Positions 56,223-64,000 of a DNA stretch of 64,000 nucleotides are shown here, one piece after another; within the stretch, counting starts at the first letter, position 1; each line of letters starts with the position of its first letter. This stretch comes from Corynebacterium sp. (GTDB lineage: Bacteria; Actinomycetota; Actinomycetes; Mycobacteriales; Mycobacteriaceae), in the NCBI GenBank assembly GCA_030450335.1, contig JAKDIS010000001.1, positions 1 through 64,000 on the forward strand, in the 5' to 3' direction. Position numbers and translations under genes: made by a program. The notes beneath the pieces were generated by a model that saw only the letters and a list, made by a program, of their open reading frames with translations, searched no databases and was not told the DNA's origin.

Positions 56223-57341
56223 GTGCACATCGCCGTCGTCGGCCTCGGTCCTGCCGGTGCCCTGCTCGCCCACCGCGCGGCATGTCTGGGCTGGACCGTC
56301 GACGGCTACGACCCGGCGTGCGGGACGGGGCCGGACGCCGGGGAGACGCTGCCACGCTGGCGCAACACCTACGGAATGTTCCTGGAGGACCTGCCGTCGT
56401 GGGCCCGCGAGGCCCTGGTCTTCTCGGCGGTCGTGCCGGAGCCGCAGGTGCACACCGCCCACTCCCGTCGCCTGCACGGGCGCACCTACGCCATCGTCGA
56501 CTGCGGCGCCACGACGCGGCGCCTGCACCACCCCGGCATCCGCCTGCACCGACGCAAGGTCGATGCTCCGGATCCCCGGGAGCTGGGCGTCGACGTGGTC
56601 GTCGACTGCCGTGGTGTGGTCGACCGTCCCGGGGCCATCCGCCAGGTCGCCTACGGGGTGGTGGTCCCTGAGCTGCAGGACGCCCCGTCGGTGTTCATGG
56701 ACTGGCGTCCGGCGGCCGTCCCGGGGCCGCAGGACGCCGGGCCGCCGAGCTTCCTCTACGTCCAGCCCGTCGCCGGCGGCACCCTGTACGAGGAGACCGT
56801 CCTGGTGACCAGGGCGGCGACGCGGGAGACGCTGGAGGTGCTGCAACGGCGCCTGGAGCAGCGCCTGGGTGGCTTGCCGGGGGGCCACACGCTCACGGAG
56901 ACCGTGCACTTCCCCACCGACCGGCGTGTCCGCGGCTGGTACTCCGGGGTGCGTGACGGGGTGGCCGTGTTCGGGGCGTCCGGTGGGCTGACCCACCCCG
57001 CCACCGGCTACTCCGTGGCGGCCTCGGCGGCCACTGCCGACCGCATGCTGCACCTGCTCAGCCACGGTGCACTTCCCCGGCGGGAACGCCTGTCGGCCGC
57101 ATGGGCCCACCGGCTGCGTGGCTTCGGCGCCGAACTCCTCGTGCTCGCCGACGCCCCCACGCTACGCAGCTTCTTCGACGCTTTCTTCGGGCTCCCCACC
57201 CACCGGCAGGCGTCCTACCTCGCCGGGCAGGACGCGGGACGCGTCGCGCTGGCGATGCTCGCCCTGGCACGCCACCCCCGCCGCGTCCTGCCGTTCCTGC
57301 GCAACACCCCCGCCGCGTTGCGGCGGGTTGCCAGACGCTGA
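56223..57341 (+). CDS. Lycopene cyclase family flavoprotein
   Basis: This 372-residue FAD-dependent enzyme has the N-terminal dinucleotide site VGLGPAGALLAHRAA (about 6-20) and DPACG. Lycopene-cyclase-like segments follow: WRNTYGMFLEDLPSWA and RTYAIVDCGATTRRL, and later GASGGLTHPATGYSVA. It may cyclise carotenoid ends or carry out a related reaction; corynebacteria with heterodimeric cyclases do not need this type. No other carotenoid gene is near. GTG 56223 has an AGGAG site; the ATG at 56196 is out of context. It converges on sufT. Confidence 0.8.
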   Translation: MHIAVVGLGPAGALLAHRAACLGWTVDGYDPACGTGPDAGETLPRWRNTYGMFLEDLPSWAREALVFSAVVPEPQVHTAHSRRLHGRTYAIVDCGATTRRLHHPGIRLHRRKVDAPDPRELGVDVVVDCRGVVDRPGAIRQVAYGVVVPELQDAPSVFMDWRPAAVPGPQDAGPPSFLYVQPVAGGTLYEETVLVTRAATRETLEVLQRRLEQRLGGLPGGHTLTETVHFPTDRRVRGWYSGVRDGVAVFGASGGLTHPATGYSVAASAATADRMLHLLSHGALPRRERLSAAWAHRLRGFGAELLVLADAPTLRSFFDAFFGLPTHRQASYLAGQDAGRVALAMLALARHPRRVLPFLRNTPAALRRVARR

Positions 57342-57356
57342 AGTTAGACGCTGAAG
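57333..57356. repeat. 11-bp direct repeat across the convergent stops
   Basis: AGACGCTGAAG occurs at 57333-57343 and 57346-57356. The first contains the stop of the cyclase-like gene and the second encodes the C-terminal residues of SufT on the other strand. Confidence 0.8.
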
Positions 57357-57769
57357 CCGAGGTAGCGCAGCTGCTCGCGGCCGTCGGCGTTGATCATGTG
57401 CGGGCCCCACGGCGGCGACCAGACCCAGTTGATGCGCAGGGCGGAGACCTTCTCGATCCCGTCGACCACGGCGGTGTTCGCCTGGTCCTCCAGCATGTCG
57501 GTCAGCGGACACGCCGGCGAGGTCAGGGTCATGTTGATGACCGCCTCGGTGCCGACGTCGGTGTGCTCGACCCACACCTGGTAGACCAGCCCGAGGTCCA
57601 CGACGTTGATGCCCAGCTCGGGGTCGATCACGTCGAGCATCGCCTCCTCGATCTGGTCGGAGAGCATCACGTCCTCCTGCGGGATGTCCTTCGGAGGCTC
57701 CGGGACGGCGTCCAGCGGGTTCGGGTCCATCTGCGGGGAGGTGGGTTCGGTGGTGGTGTCGTCACTCAT
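57344..57769 (-). CDS. sufT: SufT-type iron-sulfur assembly protein (MIP18 family)
   Basis: This 141-residue protein has the DUF59/MIP18 core: IEEAMLDVIDPELGINVVDLGLVY and TLTSPACPLTDMLEDQA, with the conserved cysteine in SPACP. It is an accessory Fe-S maturation factor. An acidic, proline-rich N-terminus of about 35 residues precedes the domain. The ATG has an AAGGACG site. It is the last gene of the suf operon, 12 bases after sufU. Confidence 0.92.
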   Translation of the reverse strand: MSDDTTTEPTSPQMDPNPLDAVPEPPKDIPQEDVMLSDQIEEAMLDVIDPELGINVVDLGLVYQVWVEHTDVGTEAVINMTLTSPACPLTDMLEDQANTAVVDGIEKVSALRINWVWSPPWGPHMINADGREQLRYLGFSV

Positions 57770-57781
57770 GGTGCGTCCTTA

Positions 57782-59532
<1,751 letters not shown>

Positions 59533-60297
59533 TCAGGCCTTTGCGGTGAATCGCTCGTAGCCGTGCTCCTCGAGCTCCTGGGCGAGCTCGGGGCCGCCGG
59601 ACTCCACGACGCGTCCCTTGGCGAAGACGTGCACGAAGTCGGGCTTCACGTAGTTCAGGATGCGCTGGTAGTGGGTGATCATGATCAGGCCACCGTCCTC
59701 ACGCTCCTTGTACCGGTTGATGCCCTCGGAGACGGTGCGCAGCGCGTCCACGTCGAGGCCGGAGTCGGTCTCGTCGAGGATGGCGAACTTCGGCTTGAGC
59801 AGGGAGAGCTGCAGGATCTCGTGGCGCTTCTTCTCGCCGCCGGAGAAACCCTCGTTGACCGAACGCTCGGAGAACGCCGGGTCGATCTCCAGCTCGTCCA
59901 TGGCGGTGCGCGCCTCCTTGACCCACTGGCGCAGCTTCGGGGCCTCGCCGCGCACAGCGGTGGCCGAGGAGCGCAGGAAGTTGGCCATCGACACACCGGG
60001 GACCTCGACCGGGTACTGCATGGCGAGGAACAGGCCGGCGCGGGCGCGCTCGGAGACGTCCATGTCCAGCAGGTTCTCCCCGTCGAGCAGCACCTCGCCC
60101 TCGGTGATCTCGTAACGCGGGTGACCGGCGATGGCGTAGGACAGCGTGGACTTGCCGGAGCCGTTCGGGCCCATGATGGCGTGGGTCTCGCCGGAGTTCA
60201 CGGTGAGGTTCACACCGTGGAGGATCGGCTTGGGATCCTCGTTCTCGTCCTGGGGGACGACCTGTGCGTGCAGGTTCTTGATCTCGAGAGTGCTCAT
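59533..60297 (-). CDS. sufC: Fe-S assembly ATPase SufC
   Basis: SufC is the ABC-type ATPase of the SufBCD scaffold, 254 residues. Walker A is GPNGSGKST (43-51); the ABC signature is FSGGEKKRHEI, with Walker B in FAILDETDSGLDVDAL. ATP binding drives rearrangement of SufB-SufD for cluster assembly. It lies between sufD and sufS, 36 bases after sufD. Confidence 0.97.
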   Translation of the reverse strand: MSTLEIKNLHAQVVPQDENEDPKPILHGVNLTVNSGETHAIMGPNGSGKSTLSYAIAGHPRYEITEGEVLLDGENLLDMDVSERARAGLFLAMQYPVEVPGVSMANFLRSSATAVRGEAPKLRQWVKEARTAMDELEIDPAFSERSVNEGFSGGEKKRHEILQLSLLKPKFAILDETDSGLDVDALRTVSEGINRYKEREDGGLIMITHYQRILNYVKPDFVHVFAKGRVVESGGPELAQELEEHGYERFTAKA

Positions 60298-60333
60298 TGT
60301 TCTTTCTAGTTCCTTACCGGGGTGTGGGGTGGA

Positions 60334-61536
60334 TCAGAGGACCGTGTTGGCGAGTTCCTGCTCGACGACGTCCTCGAGGTTCTCGCGGACGCCGTCGACG
60401 GGGACGCGACGGATGACGTCGGTGAAGAAGCCGCGGATGATCAGACGGCGGGCCTCGTCGTCCGGGATGCCGCGCGACATCAGGTAGAACATGTGCTCGT
60501 CGTCGAAGCGTCCGACGGTGGCGGCGTGGCCGGCACCGACGATCTCGCCCGTCTGGATCTCCAGGTTCGGCACCGCGTCGGCACGCGCACCCTCGGTGAG
60601 CACCAGGTTCTTGTTCGTCTCGTAGGTGTCCGTGCCGGTCGCCTCCGGACGGATCAGCACGTCACCGATCCACACGGTGCGGGCCTCGGACCCGTGGCGC
60701 CCGGTCTCGCCCTGCAGCGCGGACTTGTAGAGCACGTTGGAGCGGCAGTTCGGCTCGCTATGGTCGACCAGCAGGCGCTGCTCGAAGTACTGGCCGGCGT
60801 CGGCGAAGGACACGCCCAGCAGCTCGGCGTCGCCGCCGGGGCCGGTGAACCGCACGTGCGGCACGGAGCGGACGACGTCGCCGCCGAAGGTCGCCACGGT
60901 GTGGCGCACCGTCGCGTCGCGTCCGACGAGGATGTGCGAGTTGGACAGGTGCACCGCGGTGCGGCCCCAGTCCTCCCACACCACGGTGGTCAGGCGGGCG
61001 CCGTCGCCGACGACGAACTCCAGGTTGTCGGAGTGCGCACCCTCGCCCTGGTACCGCAGCACCACGATCGCCTCGGCGTGGGGCTCCAGCTCGATGACGG
61101 TGGTGCCGTAGGTGGTCACCTCGTCACCGGAACCGGTGACGGTCACGGTGACCGGCTCGGCCAGGACGGTGTCCTTGGCGACCAGCACGTGGTCGGCGAC
61201 CGGGCTGTTGACCCAGGCCTCCGCCGCGGGACGGTCGACCGGCAGGCCGGCGCGTCCGGTGCGCTCGTCGTCCATGGCGAGCTCGGAGTAGCTCACGCCG
61301 TCCTGGTCGCCGGTGTCCACGGAGATCTTCGTGCGGGCCGCCGGTGCGGCCTTGCCCGCCGAGGTGTCCTCCAGGCCACGCAGACGACGCAGCGGCGTGA
61401 ACCGCCAGTCCTCGTCCTTGCCGTGCGGCACGGGGAACGACGCCGGGTCGGCCGACTGGTAGCGGTCGCCCTTCGTCGGCATGCTGTTCGCCGGGGTGAC
61501 GGCGTTGTCTTCAGGGGTGGTGACAGGTGTGGTCAT
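60334..61536 (-). CDS. sufD: Fe-S assembly scaffold subunit SufD
   Basis: SufD partners SufB in the scaffold. It is a 400-residue protein with a variable N-terminal region and a right-handed parallel beta-helix core with repeating short strands. The C-terminal FDDEHMFYLMSRGIPDDEARRLI is the SufB/SufD family signature. It is encoded three bases after sufB. Confidence 0.95.
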   Translation of the reverse strand: MTTPVTTPEDNAVTPANSMPTKGDRYQSADPASFPVPHGKDEDWRFTPLRRLRGLEDTSAGKAAPAARTKISVDTGDQDGVSYSELAMDDERTGRAGLPVDRPAAEAWVNSPVADHVLVAKDTVLAEPVTVTVTGSGDEVTTYGTTVIELEPHAEAIVVLRYQGEGAHSDNLEFVVGDGARLTTVVWEDWGRTAVHLSNSHILVGRDATVRHTVATFGGDVVRSVPHVRFTGPGGDAELLGVSFADAGQYFEQRLLVDHSEPNCRSNVLYKSALQGETGRHGSEARTVWIGDVLIRPEATGTDTYETNKNLVLTEGARADAVPNLEIQTGEIVGAGHAATVGRFDDEHMFYLMSRGIPDDEARRLIIRGFFTDVIRRVPVDGVRENLEDVVEQELANTVL

Positions 61537-61539
61537 CGG

Positions 61540-63006
61540 TTAACCCACGGATCCTTCCATCTGCAGTTCGATCAGTCGGTTGAGCTCCAGGGCGTACTCC
61601 ATCGGGAGTTCCTTGGCGATCGGCTCGACGAAGCCGCGCACGATCATCGCCATCGCCTCGTCCTCCTCGAGCCCGCGGCTCATGAGGTAGAACAGCTGGT
61701 CCTCGGACACCTGCGAGACCGTCGCCTCGTGGCCGAGGGTCACGTGGTCGTTGCGGATGTCGTTGTAGGGGTATGTGTCCGACCGCGAGATCGAGTCGAC
61801 CAGCAGGGCGTCGCACTCCACGTTCGCCTTGGAGTGGTGCGCCTCCTTGTTGATCTGCACCAGACCGCGGTAGGCGGCACGGCCACCGGAACGCGCCACC
61901 GACTTCGAGACGATGTTGCTGGAGGTGTACGGCGCCATGTGCACCATCTTCGCGCCCGTGTCCTGCACCTGGTTCTCGCCGGCGAAGGCCACGGAGAGCA
62001 CCTCACCCTTGGCGTGCGGACCGGTCATCCACACCGCGGGGTACTTCATGGTCACCTTGGAGCCGATGTTGCCGTCGACCCACTCCATGGTGGCGCCCTC
62101 CTCGGCACGGGTGCGCTTGGTGACCAGGTTGTAGACGTTGTTCGACCAGTTCTGGATGGTCGTGTAGCGGCAACGACCGCCCTTCTTCACCACGATCTCC
62201 ACGACCGCGGAGTGCAGGGAGTCCGACTTGTAGATCGGCGCGGTGCAACCCTCGACGTAGTGGACGTAGGCGTCCTCGTCGACGATGATCAGCGTGCGCT
62301 CGAACTGGCCCATGTTCTCGGTGTTGATCCGGAAGTAGGCCTGCAGCGGGATGTCGACGTGCACGCCCTTGGGCACGTAGATGAACGAGCCACCGGACCA
62401 CACGGCGGTGTTCAGGGCGGAGAACTTGTTGTCACCGGCGGGGATGACGGTGCCGAAGTGCTCCTTGAACAGCTCCGGGTACTCCTTGAGGGCGGAGTCG
62501 GTGTCCAGGAAGATCACGCCCTGGCTCTCCAGGTCCTCTCGGATCTGGTGGTAGACGACCTCCGACTCGTACTGCGCGGCCACACCGGCGACCAGACGCT
62601 GCTTCTCCGCCTCGGGGATACCCAGCTTGTCGTAGGTCTCCTTGATGTCGTCCGGCAGGTCCTCCCAGGTCTGGGCCTGCTTCTCCGTGGAACGCACGAA
62701 GTACTTGATGTTGTCGAAGTCGATCCCGCCGAGGTCGGCACCCCAGGTCGGCATCGGCTTGCGGTCGAAGGTGCTCAGCGCCTTGAGACGACGTTCGAGC
62801 ATCCACTCGGGCTCGTTCTTCTTGGCGGAGATGTCCCTCACCACGGCCTCGGACAGGCCACGCTCGGCCGCGGCACCCGCGGCGTCCGAGTCGTGCCAGC
62901 CGTAGCCGTAGGCACCGATCGAGTCGATGATCTCGTCATCGGTCTGCGGTGCGTTCTGGGGCGCATTCTGGGGCTTGTTGTCAGGTAGTTGTGCAGCTTG
63001 AGTCAT
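61540..63006 (-). CDS. sufB: Fe-S assembly scaffold subunit SufB
   Basis: SufB is the main scaffold on which the cluster forms, 488 residues. The core has [33 protein letters not shown] and the [20 protein letters not shown] region, then [16 protein letters not shown]. The cysteine in the last of these is conserved in the family. ATG 63006 follows sufR after one base, so the whole cluster is one operon. Confidence 0.96.
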   Translation of the reverse strand: MTQAAQLPDNKPQNAPQNAPQTDDEIIDSIGAYGYGWHDSDAAGAAAERGLSEAVVRDISAKKNEPEWMLERRLKALSTFDRKPMPTWGADLGGIDFDNIKYFVRSTEKQAQTWEDLPDDIKETYDKLGIPEAEKQRLVAGVAAQYESEVVYHQIREDLESQGVIFLDTDSALKEYPELFKEHFGTVIPAGDNKFSALNTAVWSGGSFIYVPKGVHVDIPLQAYFRINTENMGQFERTLIIVDEDAYVHYVEGCTAPIYKSDSLHSAVVEIVVKKGGRCRYTTIQNWSNNVYNLVTKRTRAEEGATMEWVDGNIGSKVTMKYPAVWMTGPHAKGEVLSVAFAGENQVQDTGAKMVHMAPYTSSNIVSKSVARSGGRAAYRGLVQINKEAHHSKANVECDALLVDSISRSDTYPYNDIRNDHVTLGHEATVSQVSEDQLFYLMSRGLEEDEAMAMIVRGFVEPIAKELPMEYALELNRLIELQMEGSVG

Positions 63007-63007
63007 G

Positions 63008-63679
63008 TCAGCTCTCCTTCGTGGATGAAGGGTGGATTGTGGTCAGCGGGATGTGGGTCGTGCATATTCCGTTGCCGTCGGCGATGGTCGCCAGTGGTTG
63101 GGTGTGGTGGCCGAGGAGTTCGGTGACCACCCGGTGCTCCGCCGCGCAGAGTTCGGGGAACTCGTGGGCGACGTCCTGGATCGGACAGTGGTGGCGGCAG
63201 ATCTGCACGCCGGTCGCGGCCTCGTTGACCGTCGCGGCGTAACCGCGGTCCGTCAACGCCTCGGCGATGCGTCCGGCGCGGTCCACCACGGCCCCGGGGG
63301 CGTCCCCGGACTCGTCGTCCTCCACCGACCCGAACAGTTCCTGCATGCGCTGGTCGGCGAACGCCGCGACCGCGTCGTCCCCTCCGGTCTCCCGGAGGGC
63401 CCGCAGGGCCAGGAGCGCGAGTGTGTCGTAATCATGGCCGAAACGTCCGCGTCCCGCGTCGGTCAGGCGGTACTGCCTGGCCGGGCGGCCGCGCGTGCGG
63501 CCGTTGGCCGACCGCGGGGCCTCCACGGTCTCCGCGAGACCGTCCGAGACGATGTTGTCCAGGTGCCGTCGCACACCGGCGGCGCTCAGTCCGAGCGCGT
63601 CGCTGATGTCGGTGGCGCTGACCGGACCGTTCCGGAGGATCTGCGCCAGAACTTCACGACGGGTGTCCCGTTCGCTCAT
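63008..63679 (-). CDS. sufR: SufR, Fe-S cluster-sensing ArsR-like repressor
   Basis: SufR represses the suf operon when cluster supply is adequate. It is 223 residues, with an N-terminal winged HTH ([25 protein letters not shown] and [14 protein letters not shown]). A C-terminal cysteine set C161, C165, C178 and C206 (CRHHC, PELC) can hold a cluster. ATG 63679 has a GAGGAGG ribosome site; the frame continues 24 codons upstream without support. An inverted repeat lies in the promoter region. Confidence 0.94.
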   Translation of the reverse strand: MSERDTRREVLAQILRNGPVSATDISDALGLSAAGVRRHLDNIVSDGLAETVEAPRSANGRTRGRPARQYRLTDAGRGRFGHDYDTLALLALRALRETGGDDAVAAFADQRMQELFGSVEDDESGDAPGAVVDRAGRIAEALTDRGYAATVNEAATGVQICRHHCPIQDVAHEFPELCAAEHRVVTELLGHHTQPLATIADGNGICTTHIPLTTIHPSSTKES

Positions 63680-63721
63680 GAGCTGTTCCCTCCTCGACGA
63701 CAGTTGTGGCAGCGGGTCATG

Positions 63722-63765
63722 ATTAGACAACACGAGTGTCGCGTAAATCATTCCCGTTGTCTAAT
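63722..63765. promoter_or_regulatory. Inverted repeat, candidate SufR operator
   Basis: ATTAGACAAC (63722-63731) and GTTGTCTAAT (63756-63765) are perfect 10-bp inverted arms separated by 24 bases, in the region between sufR and the divergent next gene. It is a good candidate for SufR autoregulation, possibly binding two dimers. Confidence 0.65.
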
Positions 63766-63857
63766 AAGGGCAGGCTGACCTGTTGTTTCTCTGCTCTACC
63801 GACAGTCCTATTTTCGCAACGGCAGGGTGTCTGCCACGGTCCACGCGGCCCGACCCG

Positions 63858-63863
63858 TAGAAT
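63858..63863 (+). promoter_or_regulatory. -10 element of the terminal gene
   Basis: TAGAAT lies six bases before GTG 63870 and suggests a leaderless transcript. Confidence 0.45.
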
Positions 63864-63869
63864 GCCGGT

Positions 63870-64000
63870 GTGACTCAGCCACCCCCCTCCGAGAGCCCTG
63901 TGACCGACGACCCGGCACAGGAGTCCCCGGAGCGGCGGCAGGCGGGGGGACGTGGCCTGACCCGGATGTTCGGCCTGCTGCCGAACATCGGCACCGCCGG
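63870..64000 (+). CDS. N-terminal fragment, probably MptB mannosyltransferase
   Basis: Only the first 43 codons are in the window: a proline-, glutamate- and serine-rich cytoplasmic start, then RGLTRMFGLLPNIGTAG leading into what should be the first membrane helix. In C. glutamicum the gene next to sufR is mptB, an alpha-1,6-mannosyltransferase of lipomannan synthesis, which is the main reason for the name. Ppm1 would supply its donor. The start GTG 63870 is supported by the TAGAAT hexamer and a lack of alternatives. Confidence 0.5.
   Translation, partial: MTQPPPSESPVTDDPAQESPERRQAGGRGLTRMFGLLPNIGTA

Overview
The window looks like a core chromosomal segment of a high-GC Corynebacterium. The evidence is the local gene content and order: ppm1-lnt split into two genes, pup-pafA and dop-arc without prcBA proteasome genes, ripA-like / DUF6676 / acn / acnR, mycothiol ligase mshC, and sufR-sufBDCSUT followed by the start of an mptB-like gene. 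Base composition is strongly G+C-rich throughout. I see no prophage, IS element, CRISPR array, rRNA operon or defence island, so this is mostly housekeeping DNA.

Layout. Positions 0.2-7.1 kb carry a DUF222/HNH endonuclease, then the envelope cluster ppm1-lnt-fxsA, a DprE2-like reductase, an Xaa-Pro peptidase and a cutinase/lysin-like hydrolase. Positions 7.2-19.5 kb hold one long minus-strand array: helY helicase, tatC, two tatA copies, pafC, pafB, pafA, pup, dop, arc (Mpa-like ATPase) and trmI. Positions 19.5-27 kb hold a thioredoxin-domain YyaL protein, two tandem GlcD-type dehydrogenases, a RecB-like nuclease, a sirtuin and a DUF1266 protein. Positions 27-37 kb hold aspA, hisG-hisE, a HAD phosphatase, a thioesterase, mshC, uppP, a lipoprotein, pyrD and a PEBP protein. 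Positions 37-44 kb hold tRNA-Leu(GAG), a DedA/TVP38 protein, an HTH protein that overlaps an SPFH protein tail to tail, NfeD, DUF3097, an unknown protein and the ripA-like NlpC/P60 hydrolase. Positions 44.5-57.3 kb hold the DUF6676 protein, acn-acnR, a UPF0237/UPF0210 pair, a membrane protein, a frameshifted lactate-monooxygenase-like gene, a lipidated agmatine-deiminase-like protein, an ABC-F ATPase and a lycopene-cyclase-like flavoprotein. The window ends with the complete suf cluster, its repressor and the first 131 bases of the next gene.

Functional links. PafA ligates Pup, Dop activates or removes it, and ARC unfolds pupylated proteins. There is no proteasome gene beside them, and ARC lacks the C-terminal proteasome-docking tail, so the system here probably remodels rather than degrades. 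AcnR and its operator control aconitase; SufR and a promoter-proximal inverted repeat probably control Fe-S assembly, which in turn feeds aconitase. The Tat components fit the twin-arginine lipoprotein further downstream.

Regulation. Many genes have a TANNNT hexamer 6-8 bases before the start codon, which suggests many leaderless transcripts. I also found a perfect CRP/GlxR-type palindrome upstream of ripA, a near-consensus AcnR operator overlapping the acn promoter, a weaker DtxR-like box before arc, and several strong hairpin terminators. Short tandem duplications that span stop codons recur in this segment and are the least explained pattern. Nothing here is convincingly a new multi-gene system.
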